Positions 1 to 8,756 of a stretch of 64,000 bases of DNA are shown here, one piece after another. Source of the DNA: an uncultured Erythrobacter sp. (GTDB taxonomy: Bacteria > Pseudomonadota > Alphaproteobacteria > Sphingomonadales > Sphingomonadaceae); contig CANMTU010000001.1 in the NCBI GenBank assembly GCA_947501005.1, forward strand, positions 1,140,501 to 1,204,500. The letters run 5' to 3'. The translations under genes were made by a program, and so were the position numbers. Under the pieces are notes generated by a model, which was not told the DNA's origin, did not search any database, and saw nothing but the letters and a program-made list of their open reading frames with translations. Position 1 is the stretch's first letter; each line of letters begins with the position of its first letter.

Positions 1-1
1 C

Positions 2-2992
2 GGACGAGCATGGATACGCGCCCGAGACCTCGAAAAGACGTTCTACACAGAATATCGGGACTATCGGCAACACCTCTACACCGCGTTGCTGGAGGCTAAC
101 CCCAACTTCCCCGGCACAAGGGGACGGCTTGTCCGGCTGGCGCAAAAGCTGCTGGATCGCAGCATCTTCATTTTCTACTGCGAGGATATGGGCCGGGCCA
201 TCGGCTATCCCCCGCAACTGCTGCGCGACTTCCTGATCAATCGGAGCCGCGATCAATATCTCAGCCAGGACGGCAACGAGATTTGGTCAACGCTGTGCGG
301 CCTTTTCCGGGCGATGAATGACGGCACCGCGTTTGGCGACCATCGCCTCAACCAATTCAATGGTGGCCTTTTTGCACATGATGCTGAGTTGGAAGGGCTG
401 AATGTCCCCAATCGCCTTTTCTGCATCCGCGGACAGGGGCACAACGAGGCGAGCCTGTATCAAAACAAGCTGACGCTGCTTTATCTCTCTGCATCTTACA
501 ATTATGCCGCCGATCTGGCTCAGGGCTCGGGCGCGACCCGTCCCGATGCAGCGGAGCCGGGATCTGCCGAAGCTGCGGCGAATGCTCGAAAGGCTGATCC
601 TGAGACGGCATTGGGTCTCTACACGCTGGGACACATTTTCGAGCAATCGATCACCGAACTGGAAATTCTCGAAGCTGAGGCGGACGGGCGAGTCTCGGTC
701 AACAAGGAAAGCGGGCGCAAGACCAACGGCGTCTACTACACCCCGGAATGGGTCGTGGAACGCATTGTCCGCGAAGCCCTTGGCGGGCGGCTAACCGAGA
801 TAAAGCAGGAATGCGGGTGGACGCTCGATGATTTCGGCGTCGCCACTACCGGCGATGTCGCAGCAATCGACGCTTATCGGGAGCGGCTGCAAGGCGTTCG
901 GGTGCTTGATCCGGCTTGCGGGTCTGGCGCATTCCTGATCACGGCGCTGAAATATCTGCTTACCGAATGGCGTTCCATCCTCGACTTGCGCCGCCGTGTG
1001 TCGGGCGATGCAATGGCACGGGACGAGGACGAGCTGATAAGGGACGTTCTGCGGACCAATCTCTACGGCGTGGACATCAACCCTTCCTCGGTCGAGATTA
1101 CCCAATTGGCGCTGTGGCTGCATACGGCTCGCGGGGACCGTCCGCTCTCGTCGCTCGACGCCCATATACAAGACGGCAACAGTCTGATCGACGGCCATTT
1201 CTGGCTTGGGCAACAGAACCTCGATCTGGACGAAGAGGGCCGGGAGCGCATCAACACATTCGATTGGGCGGAAGCCTTTCCCGAAGCAATGGCGGATGGC
1301 GGGTTCGATGTCGTGTTGGGCAACCCACCCTATGTGAAGCTGCAAAACTTCCGCAGAGCGCACCCGGATATGGCCGACTATCTGCGCAACGGGAGGGCCG
1401 GAACCGCCTTCACCGGCTATCGCAGCGCCCAATCGGGCAATTTCGACCTCTATCTCCCGTTCATCGAAAAGGGCATCGCCCTTCTGAGACCGGGCGGGCG
1501 GCTGGGCTACATCGCGCCAAGCGTTTGGGTGATGAACGAATATGGCGAGAACCTGCGGACCCTGATTGCCGGGCAGCGTTCGCTTTCCCGTTGGCTGGAT
1601 TTTCGGTCGCACCAGATTTTCGAAGAAGCGACGGTTTACACCGCCCTGCAATTCTTCCGTCGCCCCGATCAAGGCGAGCAACCGGAGTTTGTCGAAGTTG
1701 CAGCCGCTCCCGATGGGATCGTTGCCGATGATCCTTGGCAGGGGGATGACGCGCGGCTCCCTTATGGCAACCTGGGCTATGGCGACCGTTGGCTGATGCT
1801 GAGCGGTGCAGAGCGTGAGCTAATTGATCGACTAGATGCATCATGTGATCGCTTAGTGAGCGGCCACCTTACATCCGCAGTTTTTCAAGGTCTAATTACC
1901 AGCGCCGATCCTGTCTATCATCTCCGCCGGATTGCACCGGGACGATATATCAGCCGGGCATCGGATGGGAGCGAAGTCCGGATTGAAGATGCCCTGATGC
2001 ACCCCCTTGTTTCGGGAACCGAGGCAAAGCGATACATCGAACCGGACACCGACACCTACATCCTGTTCCCCTACCAGCGCGCCGGGCAAGCGGTCCGGCT
2101 GATCGACGCCGACCGGCTTGAAAACAACTTCCCCTTGGCGTGGGCCTATCTTCTCAGCCACGAAGTGCGCTTGCGGGCGCGGGAAAATGGCGGGTTCGAT
2201 GACGATCAGTGGTATCGGTTCGGCAGACACCAGAGCCTCGACAGGCAGGATGTTGCGAAGCTTATCGTCCCTCGTCTCGTTGCTGACCTCAAATGTGCGG
2301 TCGATGAAGCAGGTACATATTATCTCGACAATGTGGATGTTGGAGGCGTTGCACCCGCCGAGCGTGTTGACCCCTACTTTCTCGCTGGCGTCCTGAATGC
2401 CCCCGTCGCGCGCTATGTCTTCAAGCGTATCTCAAAGCCTTTCCGTGGGAATTATCTCTCGGCCAACCGCCAGTTTATCGCTCCACTCCCAATTCCCCGC
2501 ACCGATGAAGCGACCCGCAACGCGATAGGGGCAACGGCCCGCGAACTCCAAGCGCTGCACTCGTCCCGCCGGGATACCTTGCGCGACTTGCGGCACAGAT
2601 TGGATGCCAGCCCCGCACAGAACAGGCGGCTCGATTTCATCTTCCCGACATTGCGGACCGCCCGGCAACGGCGTGGAGAAGCGCCGCGTGGAGTGGACGC
2701 TGGCGCATGGGCAACAGCGGCCTATGATGCGGAACTGGAAGAGCGTTACGGTGCGATTGCCAGCGCTCTGCATCCCGAGGTGGCGTTGGAAGCCGTGTTC
2801 GAACGTGGGGAAGTTCGGGTTTTGGCGGACGGCGCGACTATCATCGACGGGATTTTTGTTGATGCGGTAGAAGGTTCATTCATTGCTGCCCAATGGAATG
2901 CCCGCCTCGATAGCTTCACCCCGCCAAGCAACAATCCGGGCCGGTCGCTGGTCAATTTGCTTCGACGGCTGATCGTGACCGACAATCATTAG
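2..2992 (+). CDS. Type IIG-like restriction-modification enzyme, Eco57I/PglX-class adenine methylase (5' partial)
   Basis: The reading frame is open to the window edge, so the gene starts upstream; the first internal start (TTG at 86) leaves 968 residues. The first visible stretch (EKTFYTEYRDYR, then LLDRSIFIFYCEDMG) resembles the helical linker that follows the N-terminal nuclease region in Type IIG enzymes. Next come a methylase entry motif (NGVYYTPEWVV), SAM-binding motif I (DPACGSGAF, about nt 908-934) and the catalytic NPPY of N6-adenine methylases (nt 1322-1333). The last 400 or so residues probably hold the target recognition domain. Whether a PD-(D/E)XK nuclease exists upstream cannot be seen. 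PglX of BREX or a DISARM methylase would look similar; no other gene of those systems is present here. Confidence 0.85.
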   Translation, partial: GRAWIRARDLEKTFYTEYRDYRQHLYTALLEANPNFPGTRGRLVRLAQKLLDRSIFIFYCEDMGRAIGYPPQLLRDFLINRSRDQYLSQDGNEIWSTLCGLFRAMNDGTAFGDHRLNQFNGGLFAHDAELEGLNVPNRLFCIRGQGHNEASLYQNKLTLLYLSASYNYAADLAQGSGATRPDAAEPGSAEAAANARKADPETALGLYTLGHIFEQSITELEILEAEADGRVSVNKESGRKTNGVYYTPEWVVERIVREALGGRLTEIKQECGWTLDDFGVATTGDVAAIDAYRERLQGVRVLDPACGSGAFLITALKYLLTEWRSILDLRRRVSGDAMARDEDELIRDVLRTNLYGVDINPSSVEITQLALWLHTARGDRPLSSLDAHIQDGNSLIDGHFWLGQQNLDLDEEGRERINTFDWAEAFPEAMADGGFDVVLGNPPYVKLQNFRRAHPDMADYLRNGRAGTAFTGYRSAQSGNFDLYLPFIEKGIALLRPGGRLGYIAPSVWVMNEYGENLRTLIAGQRSLSRWLDFRSHQIFEEATVYTALQFFRRPDQGEQPEFVEVAAAPDGIVADDPWQGDDARLPYGNLGYGDRWLMLSGAERELIDRLDASCDRLVSGHLTSAVFQGLITSADPVYHLRRIAPGRYISRASDGSEVRIEDALMHPLVSGTEAKRYIEPDTDTYILFPYQRAGQAVRLIDADRLENNFPLAWAYLLSHEVRLRARENGGFDDDQWYRFGRHQSLDRQDVAKLIVPRLVADLKCAVDEAGTYYLDNVDVGGVAPAERVDPYFLAGVLNAPVARYVFKRISKPFRGNYLSANRQFIAPLPIPRTDEATRNAIGATARELQALHSSRRDTLRDLRHRLDASPAQNRRLDFIFPTLRTARQRRGEAPRGVDAGAWATAAYDAELEERYGAIASALHPEVALEAVFERGEVRVLADGATIIDGIFVDAVEGSFIAAQWNARLDSFTPPSNNPGRSLVNLLRRLIVTDNH

Positions 2993-3039
2993 GCAACCTT
3001 TTTGCTGGAGATGACGACGCCTTCCAGCTTCTTCGCAAT

Positions 3040-5163
3040 ATGGCTCCCGTTGCCCCGGAAGAGGTTTTGCAGCGCGCAGAGGATGAAACGACAGGCACGA
3101 ACGGGGGAGCGATCCTGAACCCCAAATCGCCTTCTCGTTGGCAGTTGACGATGGTGCTGAAGTCGCTGGCATACGAACAAGGATTGTTTGACCGTGCAGC
3201 CAAGCTCTTGGCCAAGTTTGCGGCGGCTGAGGCCCCCGACGAAAACCACAATTCGGCTCGTGGACCCTTTGAAGAACTTTTCCACCTGCATCTGTCCGGC
3301 ACGCAAGCCCCGCCCGATCAGCGAAGAAGGCTGATCCGCGATCTTTATGCGAGCAGCGATCCAAACCTGATCCGCTGCGGCCACGTCGCGTTGCGGGCAC
3401 TGCTACAGTCAGGACATTTTTCGTCCTCATCGAATTTCGATTTTGGTGCCCGTCCGAGGGACTTCGGCTGGCATCCCCCAACCTACGGCGACATCTGGAA
3501 CTGGTACAGCGATGGCATCAGCCTAGCCGTCGAACTAGCCTCAAACCGTGACCTCCGATCGGAAATCCGACGGATTGTTTCTGGAAGTCTGCGGGGCATT
3601 GTCGGAATTGAAGCCTGCCTGACTGCCGTTGAGGCGGCGACGACCGAATTCCTGACAGACGGCGAGTGGATCGACGGTTGGCTCGCTATTCGCGGTGCCA
3701 TTGGGTTTGACGGAAAAGGCTGGCGACCTGAGGTTTTGGAGCGAGTTCGGGCGCTGGAAACGCAGTTGCGTCCGTCTGATCCGCTGAATGTCGCTAGGGC
3801 TTACGTAATGGAAGGCCGTGGCTCAGGCTTCGACCTCATCGACGGAGACGAGGATGACAGCAGCGAACGGGACTATACCGCTGCTTACAGGCGTTTGGAG
3901 CAAAAGGCCGAAGCTATCGGGAAGGATTTTGGCGATCAGAGCGAGCTGCTAATCCCCTTCTTGGGGGAGGCACTTCAATCCAATCATGCACCCCGCGCAT
4001 TTTCATTTGGCGTCGGGTTGGCCCAATCGACAACGCCCCTACGCCATACGTGGCAAACGCTTCGTGAGGCATTCACCGCCGTTCCAAAGGAGGCGCGAAA
4101 CGCAACAATCCTTGGCGGCTTCCTGCACAAGTTGAACGAAACCGACGCGGCGCTCTGTTCGGCGCTTCTAGATGAGATACTAGCCGACCCTGAAATGGCC
4201 CTGCATTTCGTTTATCTCCAGGCACGGACAGAGATGAACGAGGAAGCCGTCGCAAGGTTGAGGAAGGCCATCGCATTCGGTCGCATCCTCTCTTACACCT
4301 TCGGCAATCTTGCTTGCGGAGTCATCGGCCCTGCTCCCCAGCCTGCGCTTGCTGCAATGCTCGATGACTTATGCGGGTTGGAGGGTGGAACGGCGAACGC
4401 GCTCGAAATATTCCATATGGCCGTTTACTGCCGCAAAACTGACGGCCTCGAAGTGGACGGTGTTCTCCTCGACGCCGGGCACCAACTCCTACTACGCACT
4501 GACTACAAAAACACGCACGATGCCAGAGAGCACAGGGTCCAACAGGCAATCAAGTTTTGCTATTCTGGTCCGGGCGGAGAGTCTGGCGCACGCGAGCTAT
4601 GCCGCCTGCTCAAATCGAAGATCGAGGCTGGCGAGATATATGCCTTCCATCTTGATCATGCGTTTGAGGCACTCTTCGAAGTGCAACCCATCGTCGCGCT
4701 GGACGAATTTTTGCTTGGAGCGAATGCGAACGAGGAAGACCCTATCTATGGGGACACTAGCATCAGCAGGCGATCTCCGCTGGAGAAAGTCGATCCCGGC
4801 GTTCTTTGGTCGTGGGCCGATCAAGCCCCGACCGTTCGCTATCCACTGCTGAGCCGGTCACTGAGCGTCTTTGCTACCAAAAATTACGATGACGATGGCT
4901 TGTCTCCGCTGTTCCTTGAGGGCTTGGAAAGGGCACCGGACAAGGCGGCATTCCTAAATAGCAACAAGGCCCGGATGTTGCCGAACGGATGGTCGGGCAA
5001 CCTCTCCATAATTCTGGATAAGCGCCGCGAATATCTCGGCTCGCTCGCTGATCACGCGGACAGCGGCGTTCGATCATGGGTCGCAGAGCAGGTGTCAAAT
5101 CTCAAACAATGGGCCGACCACGAGCGCGGGCGTGAGGCGGAGAGTGAAGAGACTTTCGAATAG
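3040..5163 (+). CDS. Large helical-repeat protein of unknown function, probably 5'-truncated remnant of an NTPase-type defence protein
   Basis: A 707-residue product with no recognisable catalytic motif or membrane segment; mostly helical, repeat-like. From memory, the block FDFGARPRDFGWHPP with the upstream LSGTQAPPDQRRRL resembles the C-terminal halves of much longer (over 1,200 residue) proteins with N-terminal SIR2 or P-loop NTPase domains. No P-loop is present here. The frame stays open upstream of the ATG back to a stop at 2911-2913 and reads family-like there (GDDDAFQLLRN just before the Met), yet contains no ATG, GTG or TTG. No Shine-Dalgarno lies at a good distance from 3040. The front of the gene therefore appears to be lost. 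It lies 47 bases after the methylase gene and 52 bases before the DUF262 gene, all on one strand. Confidence 0.6.
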   Translation: MAPVAPEEVLQRAEDETTGTNGGAILNPKSPSRWQLTMVLKSLAYEQGLFDRAAKLLAKFAAAEAPDENHNSARGPFEELFHLHLSGTQAPPDQRRRLIRDLYASSDPNLIRCGHVALRALLQSGHFSSSSNFDFGARPRDFGWHPPTYGDIWNWYSDGISLAVELASNRDLRSEIRRIVSGSLRGIVGIEACLTAVEAATTEFLTDGEWIDGWLAIRGAIGFDGKGWRPEVLERVRALETQLRPSDPLNVARAYVMEGRGSGFDLIDGDEDDSSERDYTAAYRRLEQKAEAIGKDFGDQSELLIPFLGEALQSNHAPRAFSFGVGLAQSTTPLRHTWQTLREAFTAVPKEARNATILGGFLHKLNETDAALCSALLDEILADPEMALHFVYLQARTEMNEEAVARLRKAIAFGRILSYTFGNLACGVIGPAPQPALAAMLDDLCGLEGGTANALEIFHMAVYCRKTDGLEVDGVLLDAGHQLLLRTDYKNTHDAREHRVQQAIKFCYSGPGGESGARELCRLLKSKIEAGEIYAFHLDHAFEALFEVQPIVALDEFLLGANANEEDPIYGDTSISRRSPLEKVDPGVLWSWADQAPTVRYPLLSRSLSVFATKNYDDDGLSPLFLEGLERAPDKAAFLNSNKARMLPNGWSGNLSIILDKRREYLGSLADHADSGVRSWVAEQVSNLKQWADHERGREAESEETFE

Positions 5164-5215
5164 GGTTTTGTCCGCTGCCTTCGGGCGCGATTGAAATGGA
5201 ATGAGGGGGTAGGAG

Positions 5216-7327
5216 GTGAAGCCGTTTACACGATCCATCGTCGATCTTTTCGACGGCAAGAAGCGATACCTTATCCCCCTCTACCAGCGGCAATATGCTT
5301 GGCCGGTTTCCCAGCTTGAATTGCTGTGGGAGGACATCGAGCGGGCCGTTGACCGGCTCAACACGGATCGGACCACGCTAACCCCGCATTTCATGGGCGC
5401 GATAGTGATCAGCCAGGTCAAGACCTTTGGCAAGCAGGTCCAGGCTTACGAGATTATCGACGGCCAGCAGCGACTCACGACGTTCCAAATCCTGCTATCG
5501 GCATTGCGGGATGTGGCGAACGAATTTGGATCGGCCTACGGCGCTGAAATTCAGGACTATCTGTTGAACAGCGGGGTGATGGAAACCCCGGCGGTCGAAC
5601 GCTACAAGCTGTGGCCTTCGCTAACTGATCGTCGCGCGTTTGTTGCACTGATCGACCCTTCCGCCGATCCCTCAGAGATCGAAGCGGCTGTAATTGACGA
5701 AGCCAGCTATGTGCGCCGCTCGACCGAGGCACACGCCTACTTCCTCCAGAAAGTCCGCACCCATGTTTCACCCGATGGCGGAGAATATGAGGAGCATCGG
5801 TTAGAGCGACTATTCGAGGCGCTGAAAGAAGGGCTGGCGGTTGTCTCCATCGAACTGGAGGGTGGCGACGATCCGCAGACGATCTTTGAGACGTTGAACA
5901 GCCGAGGCGCGGAACTGACTCCCGGCGACCTCATGCGGAACTTCATTTTTCAGCGGGCAAAGGGCTTGGGCCAGTCTGCCGGTTCGCTCAATATCGACAA
6001 GCTGTATGCGACCCATTGGCTCCCGCTGGACGGGTCGTTCTGGCAGACGCCAGCCTCTAGGGGGCGCTTGTTCCGTCCTCGTTTGGTTTGGATGTTGACG
6101 GACCATCTGTCGATGCATTTGGCTGACTTGGTTTCCGTTGACGGCCTGTTCGATACCTACCGGAAGTGGGTTCTCACGCAACAGCCCTTCACCTCCACCG
6201 AGGACGAGTTGAAGGCGATTTCGGCAACGGCGGCTATCGAGCGTCGGCTTTTCGAGCAATCGAAGGACGATGCCTTGGGCCAGTTTGGCCGATTTGCCGA
6301 AGCCTTCGACGTTTCAACAGCCATGCCTCTGGTGATCTATCTCGCCAACGCGATCAGCGACGAGAAGGCGCTTGCCGATGCGCTGGCATCCCTGAAAAGC
6401 TACATCCTTCGGCGGGACGTGTGCGGGCTGACAACCAAGAACTACAATCGGTTCTTCGTCGGCACGATCCAATGGCTACGGAAGGCAGAGGGCGACATCG
6501 CTGCAAACGTGCGGGAGTATCTCTCAGGGCGGACATCGGACATTGATCGTTGGCCCGACGACGCGGAATTTCGGAACGGTTGGCTCGGGCGGGATCAATA
6601 CAAGAATGCGAGGCAGCCGCGCTTGCGCTTGATTTTCGAGGGCATCGAACAGCGCAAACGGTCTCTATTGAATGAGGACATCGAAATTCGCTCTGCGCTG
6701 ACCATCGAGCATATCATGCCGCAGTCGTGGCGCGACAACTGGCCAGTTCCTGAGGTGGAAGGGGAAATCGGCATTTTGGGCGCGGTGGATACCGAGATCG
6801 CCCGGAGCATGTGCATCAACAAGATGGGCAACCTGACCCTACTGACGCATAGTCTCAATGCGTCGGTATCCAACGGACCATTCGACGTGAAAATGCCTGC
6901 CGTTCGCGCCCACTCGTCGCTTGCCCTCAATCGGGAGTTGGGCGCCTATCAGAATTGGGATGAAGAAGCCGTCGCGGAACGCGGGTTGGCTCTCTTTGAA
7001 GTTGCCCGTTCGGTTTGGGGTGCGCCTGAAAGGCCTGAAGGCACCATTCCAGCAGGATCGGGCAGTGGAACCGCTTATGTCGCTGGCCTGCCTCCCATCG
7101 GAACTGAATGCAGCTTCCGGTATGCTGACAAGATTTGGAACGGCGTTATCGTTGGAGGCGGAATGCAGATTGAGGGATTGGACGGGCTGGCCTCCACCTT
7201 CACGGCAGCCTCGCGGATGGTGACGGGCACGAGTCGAAACGGATGGATGGATTGGCGGCTTCGCATTCCCGGAACCCCAGCCGACTTGCTCGCTGATGAA
7301 TGGAGGCAAAAGTCATCTGCAGCGTGA
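5216..7327 (+). CDS. DUF262-DUF1524 family nuclease (GmrSD/SspE-like) with RAMA-like C-terminal domain
   Basis: The N-terminal DUF262 domain (about residues 1-330) has the family signatures IPLYQRQYAW and IIDGQQRLTTFQ, typical of the NTP-dependent GmrS-type module. A DUF1524 HNH-like nuclease follows (IEHIMPQSW near nt 6704-6730, then GNLTLLTHSLNASVSN). The last 80 or so residues (SFRYADKIWNGVIV to TSRNGWMDW) resemble the RAMA domain linked to adenine-methylase systems. Relatives restrict modified or phosphorothioated phage DNA. The start is GTG, fixed by a stop only two codons upstream (5210-5212), with G-rich GAGGGGG at 5203-5209 as ribosome site. Next to the adenine methylase, it could act as a partner that reads the methyl mark; that is inference. 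Confidence 0.82.
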   Translation: MKPFTRSIVDLFDGKKRYLIPLYQRQYAWPVSQLELLWEDIERAVDRLNTDRTTLTPHFMGAIVISQVKTFGKQVQAYEIIDGQQRLTTFQILLSALRDVANEFGSAYGAEIQDYLLNSGVMETPAVERYKLWPSLTDRRAFVALIDPSADPSEIEAAVIDEASYVRRSTEAHAYFLQKVRTHVSPDGGEYEEHRLERLFEALKEGLAVVSIELEGGDDPQTIFETLNSRGAELTPGDLMRNFIFQRAKGLGQSAGSLNIDKLYATHWLPLDGSFWQTPASRGRLFRPRLVWMLTDHLSMHLADLVSVDGLFDTYRKWVLTQQPFTSTEDELKAISATAAIERRLFEQSKDDALGQFGRFAEAFDVSTAMPLVIYLANAISDEKALADALASLKSYILRRDVCGLTTKNYNRFFVGTIQWLRKAEGDIAANVREYLSGRTSDIDRWPDDAEFRNGWLGRDQYKNARQPRLRLIFEGIEQRKRSLLNEDIEIRSALTIEHIMPQSWRDNWPVPEVEGEIGILGAVDTEIARSMCINKMGNLTLLTHSLNASVSNGPFDVKMPAVRAHSSLALNRELGAYQNWDEEAVAERGLALFEVARSVWGAPERPEGTIPAGSGSGTAYVAGLPPIGTECSFRYADKIWNGVIVGGGMQIEGLDGLASTFTAASRMVTGTSRNGWMDWRLRIPGTPADLLADEWRQKSSAA

Positions 7328-7433
7328 CTCTGCGTGCCAAGTACTACGGGGAGGCTGGCTGACATAATCTGATGCCCCAATGGGACCACGCCGGAAGGCG
7401 TAACTCGCAACTCACATCTAAGTCATTGAAAAA

Positions 7434-7510
<77 letters not shown>

Positions 7511-7634
7511 CGAGCGGATTTGCCGCTGGCGCCGAAGCGCCCCCCGAATCGGGGAAGCGCTCATATAGCCGGTGTCGCGCGGATGAAAAGGGGGCGTGCG
7601 CGCTATTTTCGGCGCCATCGCACACGAACGCACA

Positions 7635-8756
7635 TCAGTGAGTGAAACGGCCGCTGCGCGCGGATTTGCGGGTCCAGCGATCGACCATCATCAGCACGCC
7701 GATGCAGATCATGTTGGTCATCATCGAGCTGCCGCCGTGGCTCATGAAGGGCAGCGGGATGCCGACGACCGGCGCAAGGCCCATGACCATCATCAGATTG
7801 ATTGCGATGAAGAAGAAGATCGTCGCCGTCATCCCGGCGGCAAGCAGCTTTGCGAACCGGTCGTCGCTCGCCCGCGCGATCATGGTGCCGCGATACAGGA
7901 TCAGAGCGAAAGCCAGAATCGTGAACAAGCCGCCCATCAGGCCCCATTCCTCGGCCATGGTGGCGAACACGAAATCGGTGTGCGGTTCGGGCAGGTAGTT
8001 GAGGTGGCTCTGCGATCCCTCGTTGAACCCCTTGCCGAACACGCCGCCCGAACCGATCGCGATTTTCGACTGAGTAATCTGATAGCCTTCGCCCAGCGGA
8101 TCGCTTTCCGGATCGAGGAAGGTCGTCACCCGGTCCTGCTGGTATGGTTGCAGGGCGAAGAAGAAGGCGACCGGGATGGCCGCCGCGCCCGCCAGTGCCG
8201 CCCCCACGAACCAGCGCAGCGGCAGGCCGGCGAAGAACATCACCAACCCGCCGCCGAAGGCGATGGCGAGCGAGGTGCCGAGGTCCGGCTGCAGCAGGAC
8301 GAACGCCATCGGCAAGGCGATGATGATGCCGGCGGGGATCAACGCCCGCCAGGTCGGCACCATGCCGATGGGCAGGCTGTCGTAATAGCGCGCGAGGGCA
8401 ACAACGACGGCGGGTTTCATCAGTTCGGACGGCTGGATGCGGATCGGCCCGATTTCGAGCCAGCGCTGGCTGCCGCCGCCGATCTGCCCCGCCAGCTCGA
8501 CCGCCACCAGCAACAACAGGATGACGACATAGGAGGGGTAGGCGAGGAAGGTGACCCAGCTTCGCTTGATCCGGCTGATGACGACCGCCATCGTGAAGAA
8601 GATTGCGAACCGCAGCAGGTGCGAGCTCGCATAGGGAGACAGCGATCCGCCGCCGGCGGAATACAGCACCAGGCCGCCGAAGATGATCAGCGCGAAGAGC
8701 GGAAAAAGAAGTTGCCAGGGCTGCCGCGCGATGGGCGCCGGAACGATGCCGCTCAC
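7635..8756 (-). CDS. rodA: Rod shape-determining protein RodA, SEDS peptidoglycan glycosyltransferase
   Basis: A 373-residue polytopic membrane protein of the SEDS family, which polymerises glycan strands of peptidoglycan during cell elongation with PBP2 (the preceding gene). Seen: many hydrophobic segments, the GTSLAIAFGGG and GFNEGSQSHLNYLPEPHTDF blocks, and the C-terminal VVGIPLPFMSHGGSSMM signature. The start is GTG, overlapping the mrdA stop codon as GTGA (4 bases), so the two are translationally coupled. The length is normal for the family. It is the last gene of the mreB-mreC-mreD-mrdA-rodA block. Confidence 0.97.
   Translation of the reverse strand: MSGIVPAPIARQPWQLLFPLFALIIFGGLVLYSAGGGSLSPYASSHLLRFAIFFTMAVVISRIKRSWVTFLAYPSYVVILLLLVAVELAGQIGGGSQRWLEIGPIRIQPSELMKPAVVVALARYYDSLPIGMVPTWRALIPAGIIIALPMAFVLLQPDLGTSLAIAFGGGLVMFFAGLPLRWFVGAALAGAAAIPVAFFFALQPYQQDRVTTFLDPESDPLGEGYQITQSKIAIGSGGVFGKGFNEGSQSHLNYLPEPHTDFVFATMAEEWGLMGGLFTILAFALILYRGTMIARASDDRFAKLLAAGMTATIFFFIAINLMMVMGLAPVVGIPLPFMSHGGSSMMTNMICIGVLMMVDRWTRKSARSGRFTH

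Larger units (their letters stand above)
1..7433. mobile_element. Right-hand part of a probable genomic island ending at tRNA-Lys
   Basis: Three defence-type genes on the plus strand end about 100 bases before the 3' end of a tRNA-Lys gene, a common target of tyrosine-integrase islands. Hand counts on sampled 60-base lines inside (near 3541, 4501 and 6661) give about 48-53% G+C, against about 65-75% on many lines to the right. The left end lies outside the window and no integrase is seen here, so the island call is an inference from composition, gene type and position. Confidence 0.5.

Noticed and set aside
3011-3118. A 35-codon frame starting at ATG 3011 after GGAG
   Set aside because: Good ribosome site, but the product is short and basic with no known match, and the frame overlaps the family-like upstream reading of the next protein.
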